Source: Norana najaformis
Taxonomy: Eukaryota > Annelida > Clitellata > Crassiclitellata > Hormogastridae
Direction: 5' to 3'
Assembly: GCA_964023275.1 (NCBI GenBank)
Contig: OZ029929.1
Span: forward strand, 11,542,483-11,606,482
Length of the DNA: 64,000 nt
The notes beneath the pieces are model-generated. The model searched no databases and was not told the origin of the DNA. It saw only the letters and a list, made by a program, of their open reading frames with translations. Numbering within the stretch: the first letter of the stretch is position 1; each line of letters starts with the position of its first letter. A program made the position numbers and the translations under genes. Positions 26,115-36,567 of the stretch are shown here, piece by piece.

Positions 26115-26375
26115 TACACATACTGCATATATGCATACATATCTCAATAAATAGATATATAAATATACATATATACATACTGCATACATGAATACATATC
26201 TCAATTATATATATACATATATATATATATACATACTGCATATATGTACATACTTACATACGGCAAATATGCATCTTGACCTGCATCATCACATACACAC
26301 ACATTTCATATATAATATATATATATATGAAATAAATACAATATATAATATATTATATATATATATAATAGATAT
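26080..26375. repeat. (TA)n and ATACATACTGCATA repeats
   Basis: Several pure TATATA runs with three ACATACTGCATA units between them. Confidence 0.85.
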
Positions 26376-26955
26376 ATATTGGAAAAAATTGGCCACAGCG
26401 GCTCTTAGGGGGGGATGGTCTGCTACAAATCCAACCAACGAAGGATCAAGAGATAAGATGGATCAATTTCAGAGCTAGTGATGTTTTTCTCATGTCTGCT
26501 GCATTGGCGCCATCTAGTGAACTCAACTGTGAACAGAGGCCGGCGAGGCCGAGAAAATGAAGTTGCTGTGATATTCAGTCAGATAACAAGATCTATGGTA
26601 AAAAAACAATTTGCTGCAGTCTGTGTCTGAACTTCTCAGAAAATAGATAATTATTTTCATCTAGGAGTTAAAAATAAATTGTCTCCTTTTGGCAGACATT
26701 GTTTAGTGTCTAGTCTGCATACGTTTTATAGAAATTAAGTGGGTCTGTGCATGTGTATTTATGTATGTAAATTCATATGACTGTATGCATATAATGTATG
26801 TAAGTGTATGTACTTATGTATGTATGTGTATGTTCTTATGTATCTATGTATGTATGTGTACCTGTATCTAGAAATTACATAGCTATCCAAGATTTCAAGT
26901 TGAGTTGTATGAGAAAAGTGAGACAGGCTTTAAGATAAAGCAGTTTGTGTGTGCA

Positions 26956-27382
26956 CGGTAGCCGTGGCTTGTATGAAGGTCACGGTAGCCGATTGGTTAG
27001 AGCGCTCGGCTTGTATGTAGGTCACGGTAACCGATTGGTTAGAGCGCTCAGCTTGTATGTAGGTCACGGTACTCGATTGGTTAAAGTGCTCGGCCTGTAT
27101 GTAGGTCACGGTAGGCGATTGGTTAGAACGCTCGGCTTGTATGTAGGTCACGGCAGCTGATTGGTTAAAGCACTCGGCTTGTATGTATGTCACGGTAACC
27201 GATTGGTTAGAGCGCTCAGCTTGTATGTAGGTCACGGTACTCGATTGGTTAAAGTGCTCGGCCTGTATGTAGGTCACGGTAGGCGATTGGTTAGAACGCT
27301 CGGCTTGTATGTAGGTCACGGCAGCTGATTGGTTAAACCGCTCGGCTTGTATGTATGTCACGGTAGCCGATTGGTCAGAGCG
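26956..27382 (+). repeat. 42-bp array made of the family B SINE head, ten copies
   Basis: Each unit is GTCACGGTA..CGATTGGTTA plus GAGCGCTCGGCTTGTATGTAG, i.e. the A-box half of the adjacent SINE. A four-unit block (variants TAACC, TACTC, TAGGC, CAGCT) occurs twice, giving a 168-bp higher-order repeat. Confidence 0.92.
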
Positions 27383-27540
27383 CTCGACTTGTAACGCAGG
27401 AAGTACAGGTTCGAGTCTTTTCTCAGACGATTACTGTGTAGGGTTCTTGAGCAAATCCTTCACTCACAATTGCTCACTGCCATCGACTGATGCTTAGTCA
27501 TTAGTGTGTGGCACTTAATAAATGCAGAACTAAAAATAAT
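27340..27540 (+). mobile_element. tRNA-derived SINE, family B, at the end of the 42-bp array
   Basis: The last array unit runs into CTTGTAACGCAGGAAGTACA with B-box AGGTTCGAGTC and the family B tail CATCGACTGATGCTTAGTCA, ending AATAAATGCAGAAC. Confidence 0.85.
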
Positions 27541-29290
27541 ACAGCAGTTAAATAAATGTAAGCACTAATAATATTGCTTAATTATTGGAACATAGCAGAC
27601 TACTTTGATTAGTGTAGCTAAACAGCCCAAAAGAGGTACGGATAAGTATGGAACTTGTTAGTATACTTATAAGCATAGCACATGACAGCCCAGGCTGCAA
27701 AGACCCAGAAACTAAATTGCCCATTAAGGCAAGGCTTGCTGAAATCAAATACCACATGCCTGTTAATAAAATCAGCCTTCAAACACAATAGCAATCAAAC
27801 ATGAAGACATGTTGTCATTATCACATTAATAATAAGAGCTATATAAACGCCTAGTCATACTATTATGTGTATGCGTGTATAGTGATATAGCATACAGTTG
27901 GTGGTCACGGTAACGATTATGATTATGATTATGACGATGCAAATTAGGCCTATGTTGACGGCGATGACAACAATGGCAATATAACAACAGCAGCAACTGT
28001 TTCATGATCTCGGTTACTTACTATGTAGAAAGTCTTCGCGGATGACACTGGGCCTTCGATTCGGCCCCAGACAGTAAGCAATTCAATCTAAAATTAGACT
28101 TTGCGATAAGGATGGCCGCGCTGCATCGGCAAGCTCAACACGGCGTGCATAATCTATATGGTTCGCTGGCCGCGTATTTGTTCAGGGCTAGGTACAGTAC
28201 AATCAGACTGCACTTGTAAAATGCCAAGTCTTGTCAGAGTCTATATTATTAATAAGCGATCGTATTGATTTATGGATTTTAAAGAGATTCTATTACCTGT
28301 GTACGATTCAATTTTCTGATCATCTGCCAACAGCACTTTTGCAGACGTCTCACTTCCGGCACGTTCAGTGACTAAGGCTAGTTTCCATCGTTACAGAACA
28401 TACGCAGCGCGCGTCACTTACAGGGCTGGTTTGTGTCAACCATGCAACTACATTTAAAGTAAATGTGCATGGTTTTCTATAGCGACAGCTTTGCCTTGAC
28501 CCTGCTCATTTTTATGAATTGATCAGGCAAGATCCTTCGTAAACACCAGCCCCACGAAGTTATGCACGAACCCCGACCGTTAAACTGCGCTTTGATACTT
28601 TAATACTGTTTTGCTTAAAAGTAGTGGTCCGTAAATGACGTCTGCCTAGTTCGTCTATTGCCAAGGCCGGCGCGTGCATCACATGCGAAGTTTGTGGAAA
28701 AAATAGAAAACACTACACTCGATCTCTGTTGTCAGTATTTTTATATCAAGCACCATAAAACTGCTCTGGTTTCAATATTCATAAATACTTATTATATTCG
28801 TTATTGTGTAAAATAATAAATAAAAAATAATAAAAATAAAACTGCAGGCATTGCACCTTGCAAGTGTTTTTAGCGCAGAATTGTTACAATTATTCTGAAA
28901 CGTTGTGTAAAACCGTTACATAACATTCTACCAAGGTAAACTACCAATACTCGATTCTTTCCTTTTGCATAAACTATGAAACATATACATAATTATTTCC
29001 CTAAACAATTGAGCATGCAATCAACTAAAACACCAAACTTCAAGAACTTACACTAATTATGCATAAATATTGAATCAGCTTATGTCTTTGAGCGACAAAA
29101 AATGAACAAATTATGGATATGCCTAAATAAATGCAAATTATTTTAATTTAAAACACCACGCATCTGTCAGCTGCAGAACAAAATTAAATTCTGTGGTAGT
29201 ATTGCCTCGTTACATTTGCATCAAAGTGTCTCCACAAGGCTGAACGATATCTGTCCATTTAGTTTACACAAATGTCTCTGCAGCTAAAGA
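27541..29290. other. Stretch without recognised gene; CpG-richer patch at 28020-28680
   Basis: A fragment of SINE G lies at about 28465-28600 (GACCCTGCTCATTTTTATGA). The rest is unique. A minus-strand donor-like CATA|GTAAGT near 28025 has no supporting coding signal. Confidence 0.4.
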
Positions 29291-29299
29291 CTCTTCTAA

Positions 29300-29345
29300 A
29301 TTGTAATTGTAATTGTAAACAGAAATGTGTATAGCACCACTTCAA
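29300..29345 (-). mobile_element. LINE extreme 3' end, antisense
   Basis: TTGTAATTGTAATTGTAA tail units are followed by GTGTATAGCACCAC, the standard end in reverse. Confidence 0.45.
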
Positions 29346-29374
29346 TAGAAACTAATCAGAGGCACTACCGTTAC

Positions 29375-29482
29375 TATTATAATTATTATTATTATTTATT
29401 ATTATCATTTATTATTATTATTATTTTCATTTATTATTATCATTTATTATTATTATTATTATTTCTTATTATTATTATATTG
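29375..29482. repeat. (ATT)n microsatellite
   Basis: ATTATTATT runs with CATTT interruptions, leading into an antisense SINE tail. Confidence 0.85.
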
Positions 29483-29484
29483 CA

Positions 29485-29640
29485 TTTATTATGCATGTTA
29501 GGTCATTAGTTCCGAATATGAGGCACAAAGCAAATTGTGACTGAAGGTCTAGCTCATGGTCCCTAGAGGAGGTTCAAACCCCTACTCTCCGTATTGCAAG
29601 CCAAGTGTTCTAACCAGTTGGCTACCATGCCTCACAAATT
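29485..29640 (-). mobile_element. tRNA-derived SINE, family B, antisense and decayed
   Basis: The reverse complement gives GCCAACTGGTTAGAACACTT and GGTTTGAACCTCCTC, a family B head; the (ATT)n at lower coordinates is its tail. Confidence 0.65.
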
Positions 29641-30066
29641 TATATTTCTGGTCTTTTGTTTATAATTTTGATGCCTCCCCAAAAGATTTTGACTAATTTG
29701 CATCTCAATTTTAGAAGTTCCGTACAGATTTTCATGTGCAAAGTGGGGGTGTTTCCCTCTGCCTTTTAGATCACGAATCTTACAATGCAAAACATTTCTA
29801 CATTGCACAGCACATCTTTGACCATATGCATAGTGTCTTAATTACTGAACTTCCTGTTGATTGTAATTTGTGCAAATACACTAACTATAAAGACTTCATA
29901 GCATACAGTAAATACACTTTAATCAGTAACCATACTGTGGCTGTCAGCACAAACTTTCGACACTGCTGCATAGTCTTTTCCCGCTTGTTTTTGGCTCATG
30001 GTGTAGCCACATGATGCGCCCGTTTTTGCGGACACGAGGTACATAATAATCTATGCTGCATCTATG

Positions 30067-30072
30067 TTTATT
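30067..30072 (-). terminator. Candidate polyadenylation signal overlapping the stop codon
   Basis: On the minus strand the sequence reads TGAATAAAC, so AATAAA begins at the last base of the TGA stop. If used, the 3' UTR would be only about 20 bases. Confidence 0.4.
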
Positions 30073-30693
30073 CAATCCGCGGTCGCCTCAACCGCTGGAG
30101 ACGGACTCGTATGGTCAATCGATAGGGAATGATGTCTAATCAGGTCCAGTTCCGAGGTCGCCGTGTCCATCCGCGTTTGACCGCCCCAATTCGAAGCCAC
30201 AGACTCCTCTGACGTCAGCACCGACGCCGTTGACGTCACCGTTGATTCAGCCTTTGATGTTATCGTCGGCCGAAACGTCGCGAACGATGACGTCAGCTGT
30301 TGGTCTTCGCAGGCTCGAGCCGTGCTAAACGTCAGCGTCAATGACGTCATGGGAAAGTCTGACGTTGCGGGAAATTCCTCGACGGAAAATCCCGAGGTCG
30401 TGGGGCATTCCACCGTGGAAAATTCGGATTTCGCGGGAAATTCCAGCTGGTGACACGGTGACGTCTGCTGCGGGAGAAGGGTCGTTCGTCTCGGGTGCGG
30501 CATGGAGCAGGGGCAGTCAGCTTGGTGCGGCGGATGGTGGATCGGGCAGCCGCAGGGGTCCAACTGGGCGTCTTGCTGGGGCCAGATCGGGGTGTAGATA
30601 ACACCCTTACGGTCGTCGGGTTCTGCCTGGCTGAGGCTCTCCGCTAACAGCCGCTCACCCGCCCTGTAGCGTCTATTGTCATTCTTCCTTCGT
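30072..30693 (-). CDS. Cytoplasmic tail exon and stop
   Basis: The acceptor is AATTTCAG. The first residues RRKNDNRRYRAGERLL complete a positive-inside signal. The tail is rich in Ser, Thr and Pro, has a Cys/Pro/His cluster (CGCPIHHPP, CPCSMPHP) and an imperfect repeat EFPAKSEFST, VECPTTSGFS, EEFPATSDFP. I see no kinase, phosphatase, death or TIR domain. It ends in TGA at 30072-30074. Confidence 0.78.
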
Positions 30694-31590
30694 CTGAAAT
30701 TGTAAAATAGGTCTAATGTGTGTATGCATGAGAATATTTATTTAGCGCCTTTCGGGAACCTCTCAAGTTGCCTCATCTTCTTTTATCTTACTTTCGTTAC
30801 TTAACGTTATGTTAACTTGACTTACCTTACCTGTTATCTAACCCATTGTGCCTTGTCATACCTAACCACTGTAACCTGATGAGCTTACTTCGACAGCTCT
30901 AGTGATCAAGATAACGCTAATGATGACAACGGTGAACAGAAACCTAATGAGTTGGAGTGTGCGTGTGTGTGCGTGTCTGTGTGTATGTATGTATGTGTGT
31001 ATGTGTGTATGTATGTGTGTATGTATGTGTGTATGTATGTGTGTATGTATGTGTGTATGTATGTGTGTATGTATGTATGTGTGCTTATGTGTCTGTGTGT
31101 GAAAATGGAGAATATATATAATTATAGAGGTGCATATAAGTTAAGAAGACACTCCTAATCTGTATGAAGAGTCACTGATGTGTGTGTGTATGTATGTGTG
31201 TAGGTGTGTGTGTAGGTGTGTGTGTGTGTAGGTGTGTGTGGGTGTGTGTGTGGGTGTCCTTGAACGGTACCTTCGATGACAGACGACCAATGAAAAGAGG
31301 ATGAATACTCCGAGGGCGACACCTAGCGCCACTCCAAGCGAAATGACAACCAGAATCCCTATTCAAAAACAAACTACAACCATATAGGCTAATCTAAATT
31401 CCCTCTGTCTATACATCTAATTGTAGATATACCTATACCTGTCATTGTTATATATATATATATAAATATATATGTAAACATATATATGTGTCAGCATAAA
31501 TGTGTTCAGAGTACAATACAGTACAATACTTGTATCTATGATCTGAATAATATATATATATATGTATCTATGATCTGAATAACATATATA

Positions 31591-31623
<33 letters not shown>

Positions 31624-33364
31624 CTATGATCTGAATAATATATATATATGTATCTATGATCTGAATAACATATATATATATGTATGTATGTATGTATCTA
31701 TGATCTGAATAATATATATCTATGTATCTATGATCTGAATAACATATATATGTTATTCTGACCATAGATACAAGTATTGTACGGTATTGTACTCTGAACA
31801 CATCTATGCTTACACATAATAAAATAAATAGTTTAACATAACAATGACCATATTTTACACCCCTTGGGCGGTAACTGAAATCAACTGACAGTCCAGGAGG
31901 CCAGTCCAGCAGACTACAGTGCATTCATGCGCATCCATGGCGTATAACAACGAGTAAAAGGGAGGTACGGTAGCATATTTGATAGAGCGCAAGGCTTGTA
32001 ACGCGGACAGTACGGGTTCGAGTCTCCTCCACTGAGACAGTTACTATGTCGGGACCCTGAGCAAGTCCTTCACTCACAATTGTTCGGCGCCATCGATTTA
32101 TGCTACGTCATTAGATAGTGGCGCCTAATAAATGCAGAAATAATAATAATAAAGCGAGAAGGCTTATAAATGAGCAAAAAGCGAGATATTAATACGATAC
32201 GCCAATCATCTCGATATGACGGCGTTGTTAAACAAACGATATAACAATTGAATTGTATTACATGTAATACGGTCCGTGCACGGGGACCTTAAATGGCGTG
32301 GCTTCCATTCAAATGGAGTGTTGTGGTGAATCGTAATGGTAATTGTAAACCCGAAATTTCTAAAGCGCTACTTAAAAGCTAAGCGCAGGGCACCAGCTTA
32401 TTCACAAGCGCTGCGTCAAGTCCATGGGGTTGTCCAAGGATGCTATGTCAAGGAGCAAGTCCGGTTGCCAGGAGACCAAAGAGAGGAGGGGAGGGGAGGG
32501 GAGGCTAGGGTAGGTTGTGTTTAAGTGAAGGATCTCACCCGATCAATTCATTGCAAAATGAGCAGGGTAGAGGCCATACAGTCGCTAAAAACACCGCGTA
32601 CATTCACATTAATACATCTATCTTCAAGCACACCTTGGCTCTGTGCCGGGCTTCTTCGAACTTCAATTCGGTGCCTGCTGGACTTTGTCGGAAAACCTAG
32701 GCAAAAGAATTGACCTTCATTGACAGGCACAGGGCCATGTAGAAGCCTCGGCTTAAATGATTTAGGCAAACTTATTCGTCTCAGAGTATACATAAGTATG
32801 TAATGTGTATGTGTAGGTGTATGCATGTGTGTGCGTGCGCGCGTGCGTAGGTGTTTACAAATAAAGAGCCCGGGTCAACAAACGCATTTCTTAATTAGTT
32901 AAAGCCTTGACATTTGTTTCTTCTTCTGTTCAAGATTTCTTCGTTTGCGTTCATTCGTGACTTCACTCAGGGGCAGCCACCGCGCAACAAGGAGGTGTGA
33001 GGGGACACGATTCAATTTTGCAGTGGGCCTCTCAGCCCAGGGTCAGCGACGATGATGCTTATATATATATATATATATATATAGTAATGACTATTGTTTG
33101 CATTCATTCCAATGACAAACACAGTAAATAAGCAGATAAGCTATAATTCATGTTACATATATATATTATATTACATATATATGCGTGCATGTGAGTTCAT
33201 GTAGTTAATTTATATATTAGGGCCCCTTATAGCTGAGTAATTTCTACAACATATGTGGTATTTGGCAGATCGTAGCTTGCGTTAGCGTGAGAGAGGAGTG
33301 GTGCCTTAGGGAAATGGAAGATGGAAGCGACCCAAAGACGCCTAATGAGATACTTAATCTCTCC

Positions 33365-33426
<62 letters not shown>

Positions 33427-36041
33427 GTCCATGTCTGTGTATGTCGCTGTCTCGAGTGAGTGTGAGTGAGTGAGTGAGAGACTGACTGACTGACTGACTG
33501 TGTGGTGTAATGCCTGTTTAATGGCTTTCTGAATGAACGAATGAAAGAACGAATAACGGATGAAAGAAAGAATGAAGAAAAGAAGGACGGAGCGAATGAA
33601 AGAAGGAATAATGGACATATAATGAATACCTGTGGTACACCTGGACAGTTCTCCTTTCCATCTGGTATCAAGACACGTAAGGAAGAACGTTTCACCTGTG
33701 AAGTTACACCTAACAATTGCCGTATCCCCCCTCCGGATGACCCAAGCATTGACGAAATCCGTGACATCCGGACAGCCTACAACTGCAGCATCAACATCGA
33801 TCGCCATTCTATCCCGAATGACTGCTTCTGGAACGCCATTTTACAAGTTACAGATATAATATCAGTGTATCTAATCCTCTCCTCAATCAGTGTATCTAGT
33901 CCTCTCCTCTATCAGTGTATCTAGTCCTCTCCTCTATCAGTGTATCTAGTCCTCTCCTCTATCAGTGTATCCAGTCCTCTCCTCTCCTGTCCTGTCGTGT
34001 TCTCTCTTCTCCTCTCCTCTCCTCTCTCTCCTCTCCTCTCCTCTCCTCTCTCTCCTCTCCTCTCCTCTCTCTCCTCTCCTCTCCTCTCCTCTCCTCTCCT
34101 CTCCTCTCCTCTCCTCTCTCTCTCCTCTCCTCTCCTCTGCTCTGCTCTGCTCTGCTCTGCTCTGCTCTGCTCTGCTCTGCTCTGCTCTGCTCTCCTCTCC
34201 TCTCACTCTTACTCCTACTCCTACTCTACTCTTCACTACTCTATAGCCTCTACTCTACTCTACTCTACTCTACTCTACTCTACTCTATTCTACCCTTCTT
34301 TCTCTACTCTACTCTACTCTATTCTATCCTTCTTTCTCTACTACGCTATTCTCTTATATTATTCAATTGCATTGTACTCAGCACTGAACACATATCTAAT
34401 CACACAGCAAAACATTTGCCTATGAGTCAAAATTTCTCTGATGCCTAGCAAGTTAGTCTCTTAATATTCATTCATATTCATGTATCGTTATCTTCACTCT
34501 GACCTTTGCCCTCCTCGGTTCATAACTTTTCAAACCTCGTCTTTCTCTGAACGGGACTTTAAGTGTGTGTGAGCCCGCAGTGACGAATTTTCTAGTTATC
34601 CGTTGTTCTTAATGACAATTGTTCTTGCTGTTCTTAATGGCAATTGTTATAATTTAGGTTAGCGTAAACAGCATTATTGTGAGGTATTATACTAGGTGTC
34701 TAACAAACTAGCTAATAACTAACCCTGGCCACCCTTTAACATATATTTCACCCTCGTACATGATGAGAAAATTCCCTTTTCTCCGGTCCTTACTTAGGAA
34801 CTCTGCCCGTAACCGTGTTTACCCTTTTATACATATCTCACCCTCATACTTGATGAGAAAGTTTCCTTTATCGCGCGCCGCCTTTCCTTCTGTCGCGATC
34901 CTGTTGTCGACGCTAAGGTGCAGCCGAATGGAGCTTCCCTCGGACAGGTAGAGCTGTCGCTCCCGGCGCCTCTCCCCGCACAGCGCCAGCTCCACCGACC
35001 GATTTCCATCCTGGACAACGACCCTCTCCGCCGAGCACCTCAACAGTCTTCCGTTGGCCACCATCGACGTCCAGTCCCAGGCGTCGTGGTCCAGCTGGAA
35101 GCTGATCAGGGTCAGGTTGATTCGCTGTCCTGGGTGCATCTGGATGATCCAGGGACAGGACGCGGTCCCCGTGTCACTGCGGACATCGGAGGATTTCGAA
35201 TCGGGCGAATCTGATGGCGGGAGAAGTTGAATGTAGCCCGTCTGAGTCTTGAGCGGCTGACCTCCAAGGAGGCTGCACGCGTGCTGGTTCCAGGTTTTGA
35301 CTACAACATCAGATCTGCATGTGGTTAAATGTAATGTAATGTAGTTTCGTGGTATTTAGCTGCCCCACCACTCTGGAATAAACTCCCCCCAGAATTGCGA
35401 CAGTTTTCTGACCCATCATACAAACTCATCGATGCTCCACCGCTTGCAGTTTCTGTGTCGGCCTTTCACTCAAAACTGAAAACATTCCTCTTTCACAGAT
35501 CCTATCCTGAAGCCCCTTCTTCCTCATATCTCTCTCTCTCCTCTCCAACCCCAAACACTCCCCCCGTAGCTGCCACGCTGTCTCTCCGTCTGACTTTTGG
35601 ATCTTCATCTGGAACCGGACCATTTTGCCTATCGATTTTGTCTTGTGAATAAGCTGGTCCCCGCGACGTGGCTTTCGTTGGGCGCTGCAGAAATCTCGGA
35701 ATTACGATTACGATTACGATACCCAGAAGCGAAATCCATCGTGTCAATGCGCTTACCTGTGATGCAGGTATAGATCGCTTCCAGGTAGGGCATAACCTCC
35801 TTCGGACACTGGAGATTGGCGTGGAGACTGGCGTCAGGGATGGTGATCTTACACGTGCGCCGACCAGAACACTTCCGGTCCATGTACTCGAGGACGTCCG
35901 CTGAGCATCCCACGCTCCCGTGATCTTCTCTCATGCACCGGCCGAAGTGCATTCGACCGTAACGGGCACTGTGCATCAGTATGATTTCCTCCGGGCGACA
36001 GGTGGCGTTAAACGTCTCCCACTGGCAGTACTCCGTCCGCC
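30072..36041 (-). CDS. Transmembrane receptor-like protein: SUEL lectin, CUB, sushi, TM, long cytoplasmic tail (5' partial)
   Basis: Five minus-strand exons join in frame: 36041-35757, 35300-34842, 33782-33630, 31358-31271 and 30693-30072, giving about 534 residues to TGA. The order is a galactose/rhamnose-binding (SUEL) lectin domain with eight Cys, a CUB domain with four Cys, a sushi (CCP) domain with four Cys, a single hydrophobic helix followed by a basic stop-transfer stretch (RRRKNDNRR), and a Ser/Thr/Pro-rich tail of about 200 residues. SUEL domains bind sugars; CUB and CCP are adhesion and recognition modules. A type I membrane receptor is inferred; the ligand is unknown. The three ectodomain exons are all phase 1-1, the classic pattern for shuffled modules. 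The signal peptide exon and perhaps further domains lie upstream and were not found. A CUB plus SUEL plus CCP combination on one membrane protein is not one I can tie to a named gene. Confidence 0.8.
30955..31258. repeat. (TGTATG)n/(GTGTGTGTAGGT)n in a receptor-gene intron
   Basis: Two blocks at 30957-31100 and 31175-31256. The second abuts the donor of the transmembrane exon by about 12 bp. Confidence 0.9.
31271..31358 (-). CDS. Transmembrane helix exon
   Basis: This 88-nt exon runs from acceptor GAATAG to donor AG|GTACCG, with 5' phase 1 and 3' phase 2. It encodes ILVVISLGVALGVALGVF followed by ILFSLVVCHR, one membrane-spanning segment. Charged residues at its end continue into the next exon. 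Confidence 0.8.
31440..31765. repeat. TATA runs with repeated TATCTATGATCTGAATAA
   Basis: About seven units of TATCTATGATCTGAATAA are separated by TATATATA or TATGTATG runs. Confidence 0.88.
31960..32158 (+). mobile_element. tRNA-derived SINE, family B
   Basis: It has a head with ATAGAGCGCAAGGCTTGTAA, B-box GGGTTCGAGTCTCC and a tail TGGCGCCTAATAAATGCAGA with (AAT)n. It lies in an intron of the receptor gene, opposite strand. Confidence 0.88.
32265..32595 (-). mobile_element. SINE G split by a nested LINE end
   Basis: Positions 32265-32330 and 32530-32595 together match SINE G at 44573-44695. The interruption 32331-32524 is a LINE 3' end flanked by GTGAA on both sides. Confidence 0.75.
32331..32524 (-). 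mobile_element. LINE 3' end inserted in SINE G, with target-site duplication
   Basis: It starts TCGTAATGGTAATTGTAAAC (tail in reverse) and has GGGCACCAGCTTATTCACAA, related to family D. GTGAA occurs at 32326-32330 and 32525-32529, and once at the uninterrupted site near 44632. Confidence 0.7.
33060..33185. repeat. (TA)n microsatellites
   Basis: Two runs, 33060-33083 and about 33155-33183. Confidence 0.85.
33359..33424. repeat. (TC)n microsatellite
   Basis: About 30 uninterrupted CT units in the intron after the sushi exon. Confidence 0.95.
33630..33782 (-). CDS. Sushi (CCP) domain exon
   Basis: This 153-nt exon is phase 1-1, as is usual for CCP exons. It has CPDVTDFVNAW, TAIVRCNF, FLTCLDTRWKGELSRC: four Cys and the conserved Trp. 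It is short for a CCP (about 46 residues between the outer Cys). The acceptor CTGCAG has a weak pyrimidine tract. Confidence 0.75.
33850..34345. repeat. Pyrimidine-rich array passing through several pentamers
   Basis: About five 25-bp units (ATCAGTGTATCTAGTCCTCT) are followed by (CCTCT)n, then (TCTGC)n at 34137-34190, then (TACTC)n at about 34210-34320. Confidence 0.9.
34740..34782 (-). repeat. Partial duplicate of the CUB exon 3' end and donor
   Basis: About 40 bases here match 34831-34870, the last bases of the CUB exon with its GGGTGA donor, at high but imperfect identity. It lies 90 bp downstream in the intron. Read-through to it would meet TAA, so it is not a usable in-frame extension. 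Confidence 0.6.
34842..35300 (-). CDS. CUB domain exon
   Basis: This 459-nt exon is phase 1-1, with acceptor GTTGTAG and donor G|GTGAGA. It contains HACSLLGG, GYIQLLPPSDSP, SCPWIIQMHPGQRINLTLIS, the second Cys pair RLLRC...LALCG, and the terminal GNFLIKYEG, all typical of CUB. The four canonical Cys are present. Confidence 0.85.
35365..35722 (+). mobile_element. LINE 3' end, family D, sense, with reverse-transcriptase C-terminus
   Basis: The frame reads APPLWNKLPPELRQFSDPSY and SAFHSKLKTFLFHRSYPEA, the standard C-terminal motifs of CR1/L2-like reverse transcriptases. The 3' end is CTGCAGAAATCTCGG with an ATTACGATTACGATTACGAT tail. It lies in the receptor-gene intron, opposite strand. Confidence 0.82.
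35757..36041 (-). CDS. SUEL-type (galactose-binding) lectin domain exon
   Basis: The acceptor is TTACAG and the donor is G|GTAAGC; the exon is 285 nt, phase 1-1. It encodes RTEYCQWETFNATCRPEE and onward. The hallmark IILMHSARYGR is present, then spaced cysteines, and a C-terminal QCPKEVMPYLEAIYTC resembling the family's PC...KYL.V.Y.C ending. All eight expected cysteines are present. Confidence 0.85.
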
Positions 36042-36264
36042 CTGTAACGTACAGTAAAGCGCTATTATGTAGCGCCTTCAGAGCATCTTAACATCGCTAT
36101 TTACTTGCCAGATGCAGGGATATCAGAGGTCAAGGCCTCGACCTTGTTGATCTTGGCCTTGGACACATGGGTCTTGGTCTCACTAACATCGCTAATGCGG
36201 CATACGGGAAGAGTTTCAACGTGAGATATGTATTGGCGGGACTAGAAGCAGAACTCTAACATTA

Positions 36265-36363
36265 AATTAATAATAATAATAATAATAATTTTTCTTTTGT
36301 CTAACAGACACAGGGAGGGAGTTCCAAAATTTAGGTCCAGCAACCGAAAAGCCCGTTTACCCA

Positions 36364-36409
<46 letters not shown>

Positions 36410-36475
36410 TTTAAAAAATAATAATAAAAAAATAATAATATTAAAAGCCCGTTTACCCAGAATAATAATAATACA

Positions 36476-36566
<91 letters not shown>
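36265..36566. repeat. (AAT)n and (ATT)n runs forming a long inverted repeat
   Basis: AATAAT runs at 36367-36410 and 36464-36508 are followed directly by ATTATT at 36509-36566. A 45-bp segment (CCCGTTTACCCAGAATAATA) occurs twice. Confidence 0.88.

Positions 36567-36567
<1 letters not shown>

Noticed and set aside
26930..27361. 143-residue frame of YIQAERSNQS-type repeats on the minus strand
   Set aside because: It is the antisense of a 42-bp array derived from a SINE head; 42 is divisible by three, so the frame stays open by chance.
33244..33600. Extension of the sushi exon to a 187-residue protein
   Set aside because: The frame runs into (GA)n translation; the phase-1 donor at 33629 fits the following transmembrane exon exactly.
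34819..35214. Plus-strand protein over the CUB exon
   Set aside because: It is the antisense shadow of a CUB domain with all four cysteines and correct splice sites.
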